7,499 nucleotides of DNA, from positions 1-7,499 of the forward strand of contig JANQQY010000121.1 of the NCBI GenBank assembly GCA_028284845.1. Direction: 5' to 3'. The DNA comes from Spirochaetales bacterium (GTDB lineage: Bacteria > Spirochaetota > Spirochaetia > DSM-27196 > SLST01). Both the position numbers and the translations under genes were made by a program. Below the pieces are notes generated by a model. It worked only from the letters and a program-made list of their open reading frames with translations. It did not search any database and had not been told where the DNA came from. Position 1 is the stretch's first letter. The number at the start of each line of letters is the position of its first letter. Shown here piece by piece: positions 1 to 6,153 of the stretch.

Positions 1-1294
1 GTTTCCGAATCGCCTGTGGCATGAGCCTCTCCCGCGCCGTTGGCGGGAGGAGTTCAAGCGATTCGCGATCGCGTGGCAGTGCCCGAATCGTCGCGGCCAG
101 CAGTCGCATTGCAAGGCTCCTCGAGAAGGCATCGGTCTTCCCCGCCGTCGACACTTGCTCTACGTACGAGGTTGCGGCATCGGCATCCTTCGACCGGACG
201 AGCTGTTCGAACTGGGCCTCATCAAGACGGGCAGGCGCGACCGGTACCGACGGGGCCGGTGCCTCGGCCTGGAATCCTATTTGGCCCAGATCTTCGTCAA
301 GGCGTGCCGTCGCCTGGTTCAGGGCGACGATCGCCGCCTCGAGTTCGTGGAGATCGTGAAAACGCCCGCCACGTGTCGCGCGTTCCGGTTCGAGGATGTT
401 CAGGAGATGATCGATCGGTCGTGAGTAGCCTGCGATCAGAGCGTACGCGCTTGCGAAGGCGGCAAGCGTTACGCCCGCCAGAAGGATGGCGATGCTTGCG
501 CCTCGCAGGGGGCCGGTAAGGCTCAGCACATCGTCCGACGAAAGCGAGAACTCGTACCGCAGGTCAATCGGATTCGCCTCCGGGAGGTAGCTGAGCGTTT
601 CGCGGCGGCGGCTCTCGTCACCCGGAACCTCTACAATTACCATCGGGCTCTGCCCTTCCGAGCGCTCGCCGGCGGTCAGCTGCATGCGGGTTCCGGGCGT
701 AGGGAGGAAGGGGGCGAGGGCAGCAGTCAGGGCCGCGCGTTCCAACCGAACGAGCAGTTTGGTCTCTTCGGCGACCTGGGCCGAGGCAAAGAGGATCCAG
801 AGCTCCGACGGGCGCCCCGATGGGCGAATCCACGTAGCCTCAGCGATGCCCCAACTGGTTCTAACCGCGGAACTGTCATCAATGCCGATGTAGGTCGCAA
901 ATGCGTCCGGATCGCTGCTGCTGCCGTCAGGCGTGATCACCGTCTGCGAAGGATCGTGAACGATCGCGACGTCACCGATGAGCGGATTAGCTCCGCGCAT
1001 GAACTGCAGATCGCTCACCAGATCACCAATCTCTATTGTTAGTTGAGGAAGGACATCGCGCATTCGCTGACTGCGCAGGAGCGTGAACGCCGAGCTTCGC
1101 GAGACGAACTCCACCGTCTCCTGAATCTGGAACAGTTCTGAGACCAGGGCCTCGTGCAGGCCGGAGACCGATCGCGAGAGCGCTTCCGAAAGACGTTCTT
1201 CATAGAGCCGCGGAATGACAAGCTGCATCGCAACGGCGGTGATCGCAAAGGCAGCGACAGGCAGCAGGATCAGACGGCGCAGGTTCGAGCGCAT
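1..1294 (-). CDS. Membrane-anchored sensor/regulator with extracytoplasmic domain, 3' end outside window
   Basis: One uninterrupted minus-strand frame of 431 codons runs from ATG at 1294 to the window edge. Residues 8-27 are a first hydrophobic helix (LILLPVAAFAITAVAMQLVI) after a basic N-terminus (MRSNLRR). Residues 28-265 form a soluble, presumably extracytoplasmic domain that begins with a helical stretch. Residues 266-292 are a second transmembrane helix. The cytoplasmic part from 293 is helical (HELEAAIVALNQATARLDEDL) and has an Ala/Pro-rich linker near 343-356. This layout is common in one- or two-component sensors, including AraC-type regulators with a two-TM sensory N-terminus. The output domain (HTH, kinase or cyclase) is off the edge, so function is unproven. 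The chosen ATG follows GGTAGGATTGGCG, where AGGA is a plausible ribosome site. The frame stays open upstream to a stop near 1432, so GTG starts a little upstream are possible but lack a better signal. It starts 147 nt after repeat A. Confidence 0.8.
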   Translation of the reverse strand, partial: MRSNLRRLILLPVAAFAITAVAMQLVIPRLYEERLSEALSRSVSGLHEALVSELFQIQETVEFVSRSSAFTLLRSQRMRDVLPQLTIEIGDLVSDLQFMRGANPLIGDVAIVHDPSQTVITPDGSSSDPDAFATYIGIDDSSAVRTSWGIAEATWIRPSGRPSELWILFASAQVAEETKLLVRLERAALTAALAPFLPTPGTRMQLTAGERSEGQSPMVIVEVPGDESRRRETLSYLPEANPIDLRYEFSLSSDDVLSLTGPLRGASIAILLAGVTLAAFASAYALIAGYSRPIDHLLNILEPERATRGGRFHDLHELEAAIVALNQATARLDEDLGQIGFQAEAPAPSVPVAPARLDEAQFEQLVRSKDADAATSYVEQVSTAGKTDAFSRSLAMRLLAATIRALPRDRESLELLPPTARERLMPQAIRK

Positions 1295-1441
1295 CGCCAA
1301 TCCTACCACGGCCCCGTTACGACCGGTCACCCTTTGGCCTACGATGTCGTCTCTTGCAAGTCTTCTGAACTCGTCGACAAGCACTCGCTCGCGCCGGAGT
1401 CGACGGCGTCTATTGTCATTGCGGCCACAGACTCAGGTGCG

Positions 1442-1577
1442 ACATCACTCTTTTTTGACCTAAGCGACGTAGGACGAATGGAGCGCCCGTGATGGCTCGG
1501 CGGATTGACTTGAATGGATAGAGCCACCTTCGTTGAGGGGGACGATCAGGCGACAAGTGGAAAAGTCTATGTTGTGT
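1442..1577 (-). repeat. Repeat A: attC-like imperfect palindrome (136 bp)
   Basis: On the minus strand it starts with an R''-like box ACACAAC (1577-1571), then spacer ATAGA and inner arm CTTTTCCACTTGTCGCC. It ends with GGTCAAA, spacer AAAGA and an R'-like box GTGATGT (1448-1442), followed by CGCA as in repeat D. It matches copies B and D at TCAGGCGAC, GAAAAGT and TATGTTRTGTCG in the plus-strand sense. The R' box lacks a perfect GTT, so recombination activity is doubtful. The stop codon of the HTH gene (1567-1569) lies inside it. Confidence 0.5.
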
Positions 1578-2064
1578 CGCCGCGACCGTTGTCAGGATCG
1601 TGCGGCGAAATCGTGTAGACGCTGTCAAGTTGATCTATGATCCGAACAATGTCCGTGATCGTCCCGCAGAGGATGTGCCGATCGAACCCGCTCAGTTCTT
1701 TCCGGATGTACATCCACTCGAAGCCGCTCCCGTCGGGAATGCTCGAGATTGTCGCCTCGACTCGCGAAAGATCCACGAGCTTTGTCGACGCATAGTCGCG
1801 TACCACCATCGTGCGGACGCCGTTTTCTGGACTGCTCGTGTGACTCAGGAATCGTCTGATCTTCTGTCGGGCGCGATCGACGAACTGATTGCTTCGGGCA
1901 TCGATGAACTCCGACAAGCTCCTCCTGCTGATCCGCCACTGCCCAACCTTTGAAGCCTTTAGTTCACCGCTGTTGATAAACTCTCGAACCGATCTCTCGC
2001 TTACATCGAGCGCCTTTGAGACCTGTCTCACCGTGAGAGAGTTGCTGAAGTCCTCGTGGCTCAT
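1567..2064 (-). CDS. Excisionase/MerR-like helix-turn-helix DNA-binding protein, second gene of operon
   Basis: The 165-residue product has an N-terminal HTH_17/excisionase-type domain at about residues 9-55: LTVRQVSKALDVSERSVREF forms the helix-turn-helix and GELKASKVGQWRISRRSLSEF the wing. A basic helical linker follows (VDRARQKIRRFL, about 62-73). The C-terminal domain (about 83-150) contains GFEWMYIRKELSGFDRHILCG and I do not recognise it. The HTH family includes phage excisionases and small regulators, but the C-terminal domain makes a simple excisionase unlikely. The start codon overlaps the stop of the upstream gene as ATGA (2064-2061), which implies translational coupling. The reading frame ends within repeat A. 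A transcription regulator acting with its upstream partner is the most likely role. Confidence 0.8.
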   Translation of the reverse strand: MSHEDFSNSLTVRQVSKALDVSERSVREFINSGELKASKVGQWRISRRSLSEFIDARSNQFVDRARQKIRRFLSHTSSPENGVRTMVVRDYASTKLVDLSRVEATISSIPDGSGFEWMYIRKELSGFDRHILCGTITDIVRIIDQLDSVYTISPHDPDNGRGDTT

Positions 2065-2831
2065 GTTCTGGGCTCGTGACCAGTAGCAGAGCGCAGTGTC
2101 GGGCTGTTGTGTTCGTGCACGGCAACTGCGATCTCATCCTCAGATACTCCCTCGACCGACAACCGGTGCAACCAGCCGCCGGTGCGAAGATTCTCGAGTA
2201 CCTGATCGAGTTCGATGCCCAAGTACTCGCCCCAGCCGACACCGTATAGCTCGTGAAACGCCTCAGCGATCTTCATCGATTTCTGTGGATCGACTTTCAC
2301 GTGAATCACATAGCATAGTTGCGCCAGCACGCAGAACGTTTGCCACCCAGCCAACGTTAGCGAATACCCGACGGACTCGTGACTCTCAATGTAGCCGTGA
2401 TCCGCCAATGCACGGACTGCCTCGCGGTGCTCTTTTGGCAGTTGCTCGCTGGCCGCGCCAGCTCGACGTGCTTCGTACAAAAGCCAGAGCACATTCATCG
2501 CATTGTCGGTCATTATCGGCGCGAGAAAAGACTGGATGATCGAGGCGTTCCGGAGCAAGTATGTCAACGCGGCCGTATCCATCGTACATGAGTACCACCA
2601 CGGACGTTCAGTCCCTTCGACGTGCTCCCAGCTTGCCATCGCCATTCTCCCGTCTTGCCCGTATACACGACTGAGGCGTCGGAGGTTCGCGATCATCTCG
2701 TCGTGTCCGCATACGGCACTCGTGTGAAGATCCGTTTCCTCGTCCTGGTCGCCTGGGACTCCCTCTACTTCGAGCAAGCGTGCCTTCAGAGCGTTTATCT
2801 GTGCTCGTATCGAGTGCGCCTCGCCGTTCAT
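2061..2831 (-). CDS. Uncharacterised winged-helix-like regulator, first gene of operon
   Basis: The product has 256 residues. Residues about 7-24 are an amphipathic, possibly coiled-coil helix (IRAQINALKARLLEVEG). The middle holds a conserved-looking WWYSCTMDTAALTYLL segment near residues 78-93. Residues about 105-172 look like a winged-helix fold: helices around NAMNVLWLLYEARRAGA and HREAVRALADHGYI, then a wing ESHESVGYSLTLAGW. The tail (about 180-245) is helical and acidic and has no family I can name. I infer an ArsR-like DNA-binding regulator; no metal-binding or catalytic motif is evident. ATG at 2831 is preceded by GAGGCGGCG, a fair ribosome site, and by a promoter and direct repeats. 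It is coupled to the next gene through ATGA, and the two-regulator operon fills one putative cassette. Confidence 0.75.
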   Translation of the reverse strand: MNGEAHSIRAQINALKARLLEVEGVPGDQDEETDLHTSAVCGHDEMIANLRRLSRVYGQDGRMAMASWEHVEGTERPWWYSCTMDTAALTYLLRNASIIQSFLAPIMTDNAMNVLWLLYEARRAGAASEQLPKEHREAVRALADHGYIESHESVGYSLTLAGWQTFCVLAQLCYVIHVKVDPQKSMKIAEAFHELYGVGWGEYLGIELDQVLENLRTGGWLHRLSVEGVSEDEIAVAVHEHNSPTLRSATGHEPRT

Positions 2832-2840
2832 CGCCGCCTC

Positions 2841-2884
2841 TATTTATGTAGATTACTTCCTATTACTGTATATTTATATAGATT
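2841..2884 (-). promoter_or_regulatory. Two 14-bp direct repeats, likely operator of the regulator operon
   Basis: TATTTATGTAGATT (2841-2854) and TATTTATATAGATT (2871-2884) match at 13 of 14 positions. Their starts are 30 bp apart, close to three helical turns. The upstream copy overlaps the -35/-10 spacer of the predicted promoter. The other lies between the -10 box and the start codon. The position suggests autoregulation by one or both encoded DNA-binding proteins. The surrounding stretch is far more AT-rich than the rest of the window. Confidence 0.55.
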
Positions 2885-2893
2885 GGCAGTCAA
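2865..2893 (-). promoter_or_regulatory. Sigma70-like promoter of the regulator operon
   Basis: On the minus strand TTGACT (2893-2888) and TACAGT (2870-2865) are separated by 17 bp, the optimal spacing. The -35 box matches TTGACA at five of six positions and the -10 box matches TATAAT at four of six. The start codon lies about 34 nt beyond the -10 box. A promoter inside the putative cassette would make the operon independent of readthrough. Confidence 0.5.
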
Positions 2894-2974
2894 CCGAGCT
2901 CTGTGAACTCTTGTCGACTCCGACCGATCCGCTCCGCGCTATCCGAACTGCTGCTTGGAGACATCGATCGAGCG

Positions 2975-3109
2975 GCAAAAATGGCTCTTTGAGCGGCGCC
3001 GTGCCCGGCGGACGAAACGCCGGCGAGGCCAGATGTAGGCATGGAGAGGAGAGAACTCATTCATTGAGGTGAAGAGCTCAGGCGACTACTCGAAAAGTTC
3101 ATGTTATGT
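2975..3109 (-). repeat. Repeat B: attC-like imperfect palindrome (135 bp)
   Basis: On the minus strand it begins ACATAAC (3109-3103), spacer ATGAA, then CTTTTCGAGTAGTCGCC. It ends GGCGCCGCTCAAAG, spacer AGCCA and a degenerate box TTTTTGC (2981-2975). Positions 3040-3103 match repeat D (6220-6283) at 50 of 64 bases without gaps. The inner arms pair as CTT-GAG and CGCC-GGCG, with extra bases only on the first arm. It lies between the phosphoesterase gene and the regulator operon. Confidence 0.5.
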
Positions 3110-3360
3110 CGTAGCGAGGTTCGACTTGGCCCTGTCAAGGATCTATCCGGACACCTGCCAAAGACGACGCCCAACGGACACGATGTCTACGAGCGATTGT
3201 GCAGATCGCGTACGTCTCCTCTGTTTCAAAGTCTACAACGTGGCGATACTCGGATTGGACTCTATGTGCAGTCGACGCGTGCACGGATTGAACAAGCCGA
3301 GCGGCGTTGACTTCACTTCCATATCGTCCATATCGGTTGCACATGCATCCTTCGATCCAG
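3110..3360. other. Gene-poor stretch downstream of the phosphoesterase gene
   Basis: About 250 bp lie between the phosphoesterase stop and repeat B. Short minus-strand frames exist, for example one starting MDDMEVKSTPLGLF near 3325. None has a convincing ribosome site, length or recognisable motif. No terminator with a T-tract was seen. Confidence 0.4.
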
Positions 3361-4068
3361 TCACCACCAGCGAGCAGCATGTAGCGTTTGGCACCAGTGG
3401 TCACAGTGTGGAATGTCGACGCGAATCGCGCTTTCGCAGATATCGTCCAACGGCAACTCAAAACGGTCGATCGATACCGTCCACCTGCCGTCAACACGAC
3501 TAGCGATTGCCAAAGACCCTCGTGGATCCCCATCCGTCGGGCGTGCGATACTCCCAACGTTCACCCAGATTCCGTGATCTGCGTAGTCCACAAACGGGCT
3601 GTGCAAGTGTCCCGCGAGCACTATTGAGCAACTGTCAGGGATCGGTTTCGCGTCATGTTGCGCTACGATCTCTGTGTTTGAGTTAGGACTCGCATGGACA
3701 CAAAGCAGATCGTCAATCGTGTCTGTCAGGGGAAGCTGTCCCAACCAATCTTTCGAATCACGCGTCATGGTGCTTCGGGACCAGTTGATGATTGATTCGA
3801 TCTCACTCAAGCGCGGAGTCGCATCAGAAGTAGTCCTTGGATCGAGAAGCATGTCATCATCCGAGTTGCCGCGTACGGTCGCTACGCCAAGATCGCGGAG
3901 AAATGCGACACATTCATTTGGCCGAGGCCCGAACGAGGCGACGTCTCCGAGGCATACAACCGTGTCAGCACCGTGGGTCTCGCTCAAACGCCGGAACGCG
4001 ACTTCCAAGGCCAACAAGCAACCATGTACATCACTGATGAAACCGACCTTCAGGTCTGGGATTCCCAT
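3361..4068 (-). CDS. Calcineurin-like metallophosphoesterase, YfcE/MJ0936 type
   Basis: This cytosolic phosphoesterase is predicted to hydrolyse phosphomono- or diesters with a two-metal centre. The 235 residues carry the family motifs in order: SDVHG (Asp13, His15), GD (Asp42), GNSDDD (Asn68), VHASP (His125) and GHLH (His154, His156), then VNVGSIARP near 170-177. These supply the usual metal ligands, and the length fits the small Metallophos_2 proteins. There is no signal peptide. The motif set does not reveal the substrate. ATG at 4068 has no obvious Shine-Dalgarno sequence in front of it. It is the only recognisable gene between repeats C and B and looks intact. Confidence 0.9.
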   Translation of the reverse strand: MGIPDLKVGFISDVHGCLLALEVAFRRLSETHGADTVVCLGDVASFGPRPNECVAFLRDLGVATVRGNSDDDMLLDPRTTSDATPRLSEIESIINWSRSTMTRDSKDWLGQLPLTDTIDDLLCVHASPNSNTEIVAQHDAKPIPDSCSIVLAGHLHSPFVDYADHGIWVNVGSIARPTDGDPRGSLAIASRVDGRWTVSIDRFELPLDDICESAIRVDIPHCDHWCQTLHAARWW

Positions 4069-4227
4069 CGTGTTTTGAGACTACGGCTCTATGACGGAGA
4101 CTTGCAAGCCGGGAAAGCTGGTCGACCGGTTTCGCATGTCGCATAGGCCTATCCCAGTCTTCCATGTTCGGATCCAATGTCTGCCGGCGTTTGATGCGCG
4201 GACGAGTTCTCCACGGGTGTAGATGCG

Positions 4228-4365
4228 GCATAGCGCCGCCTTGAGCGGCGCCGTACTTTAGCGATGGGGGAGGCGTAGGGATCAGACAAGTCTCCCGGAA
4301 CACAGGGAGACACTTGCCTCTGAGAAGATCGGGTGAGGCGAGCGCTCGAAGGCGCTCGGTATATC
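4228..4365 (-). repeat. Repeat C: attC-like site with the clearest folded arms (138 bp)
   Basis: Plus-strand positions 4238-4252 (GCCTT GAGCG G CGCC) pair with 4337-4353 (GGCG AG CGCTC G AAGGC). That gives GCCTT/AAGGC, GAGCG/CGCTC and CGCC/GGCG, with one unpaired base between the first two blocks and a small internal bulge. This mimics an attC L-box pair with an extrahelical base. The outer boxes are GCATAGC (4228-4234) and GTATATC (4359-4365), each after a 5-nt spacer. They are degenerate relative to GTTRRRY. Positions 4225-4270 match repeat D (6151-6196) at 36 of 46 bases. Confidence 0.5.
4287..4316. other. Internal hairpin in repeat C
   Basis: CAAGTCTCCC (4287-4296) pairs with GGGAGA plus CTTG (4305-4310, 4313-4316) around an 8-nt loop, with a 2-nt bulge (CA). 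It sits in the centre of repeat C, where attC sites carry a variable terminal structure. There is no T-tract, so it is not an obvious terminator. Confidence 0.5.
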
Positions 4366-4635
4366 ACTGCTTGGTCTCAACGCACCAGAAGTCACGCGAA
4401 GTACGTCTCGAAGGTATCGTTCGGGTTGCTGGAAGGAAGTGTGTCGTACGCTAAGCCGCCTCTACGAGAGTCCAGTTCGGGACAGCTCTCGGACTGTCTT
4501 TCTGATCCATCGAGAAGCGTTCCGCGTCGGCATCGTAGAGAAGGATCTGGTTCTGGGGACCCCGGCGAACACCAGGGGTCTTGGATCGAGGCGATCCTTC
4601 GCTTAGTCGACGAACGCCTCGAGTGAACGGGCTCG
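4366..4635. other. Unassigned stretch before the IS256 remnant, with a hairpin at 4586-4622
   Basis: No gene is recognised here. A plus-strand frame carries RLYESPVRDSSRTVFLIH, but it has no convincing start and no IS256 similarity I can see. TCGAGGCG (4586-4593) and CGCCTCGA (4615-4622) form an 8-bp perfect inverted repeat, extended inside by TTCG/CGAA after a 4-nt bulge. It lies just before the transposase remnant. It could belong to the element or be an incidental hairpin; it has no T-tract. Confidence 0.4.
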
Positions 4636-5027
4636 ATGGTAGTTGCCGAGGATCGAGTGCTTCGCGGTGCCCAGCTGTTCATCAGCGACAAGTGCATGGG
4701 AATCCACGAAACCCTGCAGTATATGTACTTCCCTGACGTGCACTGGCGCCACATCCGAACCAATAATCCGCTCGAGCGGGTAATGCGCGAAATCAGGCGG
4801 CGCACTCGTGTGGTCGGGAACTTCCCGAACGGCAATTCCGCGTTGATGCTCGTCGCAGCACGTTTGAGGCACATTGCTGGATCCACATGGGGTACCCGTC
4901 GGTACCTCAACACCGACCTGCTCAGAAACCACACTCAGGAGGAGCAAGCAAGCAAAGAAACCATGCCAGTCGAGAGCCACCAAGAAAAGCGCGAAAGAAT
5001 CTGGACACTACCCACCTCCGCCTATGA
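4636..5027 (+). pseudogene. IS256-family (mutator-type) transposase remnant, internally deleted and frameshifted
   Basis: The reading frame from 4636 encodes the C-terminal signature of IS256-family DDE transposases: HWRHIRTNNPLERVMREIRR, then RTRVVGNFPNG, SALMLVAARLRHIAG and WGTRRYL. It starts with LRGAQLFISDKCMGIHETLQ. In intact members the SDKC-GL segment lies about 90 residues before the Y-FP-HW segment. Here the two are joined directly, so much of the catalytic core is missing. The N-terminal half is also absent. Near 4965-4990 the frame shifts: the typical tail RKNLDTTHLRL is read in another frame (4992-5024) and stops at 5025-5027. It lies on the strand opposite to the cassette genes and is inactive. 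Inverted ends of the IS were not identified. Confidence 0.8.
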
Positions 5028-5252
5028 TCCGCGGCGAATGTAGTGAGGGGCGATGTAGAATCCGATCGAGGCCACCGTCTCATCGAGGTATCCGCACCCG
5101 CTCGGCGCGATAGTTGAGGACCCATCGCATGTTTCGAAACGGACAGCAATCCCTGATTCGCCTGAACAGCTGTCATCCCACACGAAGTCGTCTCCGGAGT
5201 GATCGATCCGCATCGCCGGTTCACGGGAGGACTCTGCCACTGATCCAATCAC
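5022..5252 (-). CDS. Possible small cysteine-containing protein or former extension of the lipoprotein
   Basis: A minus-strand frame of up to 76 codons (GTG start) follows the lipoprotein stop in the same reading frame, separated only by the TAG at 5271-5273 and six sense codons. It is rich in acidic residues and has three cysteines (DDSCSG, FETCDG, SGCGY). It runs into the end of the IS256 remnant, so its last residues may be element-derived. No ribosome site or family was recognised. It could be a small gene, a tail cut off by a stop mutation, or noncoding. Confidence 0.25.
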   Translation of the reverse strand: MIGSVAESSREPAMRIDHSGDDFVWDDSCSGESGIAVRFETCDGSSTIAPSGCGYLDETVASIGFYIAPHYIRRGS

Positions 5253-5270
5253 CGCTGGAGTAACTACTTT

Positions 5271-5825
5271 CTATAGGACGACTGAACCAGTGATCTCGCC
5301 GTGATAGGAGAACGAGAACTCCGCCTCGGCAAGTGTATCCTGGTTAGTTGCTACTCCCGAGAACTCGATCGTGTATAGATCGCCGTCCACTGCGACGTTA
5401 ACTGCTGACGTATCCGCGAACACGTACGATGCCTCTTCTGTCGACGTTGTAACATCGAAACCTTCAACTACCTCTCCACCAGCATGCTCACCTACACTTG
5501 GTGACGCGGCGTACTCATATGATCCCGCGGCCAGTCCGTTCGAACTGCTCATAAGATCTAAGGTCACATACGTTCCTGAGCCGCCCGGCACAAAGTCATC
5601 AGCAGAAGTGTCGTATGAGAGGCCCTCGCCAACCAGCAAGACTTGGACCGCGAATACTCCGTCGAATCCACCGTGCAGAAAAACGAGAAGCTCGGAAACC
5701 CCGTACGTGTTGCCGTCAATCACGATCTCAGACGGCGTGTTGAACAATTCGCACGAGGCCGTAAACATCGCTGCCGCGAATGCAAGAATCAAACCAATTT
5801 TCCTCAGCCACACTCTCATGGGCAT
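5271..5825 (-). CDS. Predicted exported lipoprotein, unknown function
   Basis: From ATG at 5825 the product has 184 residues. It starts with a type II signal peptide: basic N-terminus (MPMRVWLRK), hydrophobic core (IGLILAFAAAMF) and a lipobox-like TASC with the acylated Cys at residue 25. The mature part is rich in Gly, Ser, Thr and Val, acidic, and beta-strand-like. It contains AAGSYEYAASP and, near the C-terminus, DGDLYTIEFSGVATN and FSFSYHGEITGSV. That pattern resembles small beta-rich domains in surface lipoproteins of spirochaetes and Bacteroidetes. It is probably outer-membrane or surface anchored. An upstream TTG (5855) and a second ATG (5819) are alternative starts. No Shine-Dalgarno sequence is visible, and a promoter-like -10 box lies just upstream, so translation may be leaderless. 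It is the main gene between repeats D and C. Confidence 0.75.
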   Translation of the reverse strand: MPMRVWLRKIGLILAFAAAMFTASCELFNTPSEIVIDGNTYGVSELLVFLHGGFDGVFAVQVLLVGEGLSYDTSADDFVPGGSGTYVTLDLMSSSNGLAAGSYEYAASPSVGEHAGGEVVEGFDVTTSTEEASYVFADTSAVNVAVDGDLYTIEFSGVATNQDTLAEAEFSFSYHGEITGSVVL

Positions 5826-5826
5826 C

Positions 5827-5855
5827 ACTATACGCCGCTCGCCGAAACGCAACAA
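5827..5855 (-). promoter_or_regulatory. Possible promoter of the lipoprotein gene, leaderless or very short leader
   Basis: On the minus strand TTGTTG (5855-5850) and TATAGT (5832-5827) are 17 bp apart. The -10 box matches TATAAT at five of six positions and the -35 box is weak. Transcription would begin at or next to the ATG codons at 5825 or 5819, which would explain the missing ribosome site. Confidence 0.3.
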
Positions 5856-5909
5856 TGGAGTTGCTTCGTCGCGAACGGGCTGCGGCTATCCTGACGCGAG
5901 AAGTCTGTT

Positions 5910-6041
5910 GTGAACGCCACTACCGTCGTCCGGGTGATTTCCACGGGAGAGGTCGAGGTTGCTGGCGTCGAGCTGTACGTGGATCCAGGAGACATCGACG
6001 ATCTCGTGGCTCGGCCGACCTGGTGGCGAGCACGGTCGTAG
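5910..6041 (+). CDS. Possible 43-residue small protein
   Basis: A plus-strand frame from GTG at 5910 to TAG at 6039-6041 encodes 43 residues. It has a protein-like acidic middle (EVEVAGVELYVDPGDIDDLV) and ends PTWWRARS. It is bounded upstream by an in-frame stop at 5892-5894. GAGAAG about 10 nt before the start is a weak ribosome site. No family is recognised. It runs against the direction of the intact genes in this segment, so it may be a fragment or chance. Confidence 0.25.
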   Translation: MNATTVVRVISTGEVEVAGVELYVDPGDIDDLVARPTWWRARS

Positions 6042-6153
6042 CGACGAGATCGACTGCTCACTGGCAGCCCGAGTACAGAAATCTACGCTTTGACCGCAGC
6101 AGCGTCAGTGTTTTGCTTGCCAGAGGATGGCTCCGAGAAGTCACCCTCATGCG

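Noticed and set aside
40..519. Plus-strand open frames over positions 21-519 and 684-893
   Set aside because: They are antisense to the continuous sensor reading frame, are rich in Arg/Ser/Pro as expected for shadows of GC-rich genes, and lack ribosome sites or motifs.
1039..1248. Minus-strand frame at 1039-1248 as a separate gene
   Set aside because: It is a different frame over the same strand as the sensor gene, Arg/Ser-rich and without family features; the sensor frame is continuous across it.
1416..1628. Minus-strand frame reading HRLFHLSPD through repeat A, similar to HELFERSPD in repeat D
   Set aside because: Differences between copies fall on all codon positions, repeat B has an in-frame stop there, and the palindromic structure explains the conservation better than a protein does.
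4031..4303. Minus-strand 90-codon frame upstream of and overlapping the phosphoesterase start
   Set aside because: It begins inside repeat C, has a basic shadow-like composition, and overlaps the well-supported phosphoesterase gene.
4287..4316. Rho-independent terminator in front of the phosphoesterase gene
   Set aside because: The hairpin has no T-tract on either strand and sits centrally within repeat C.
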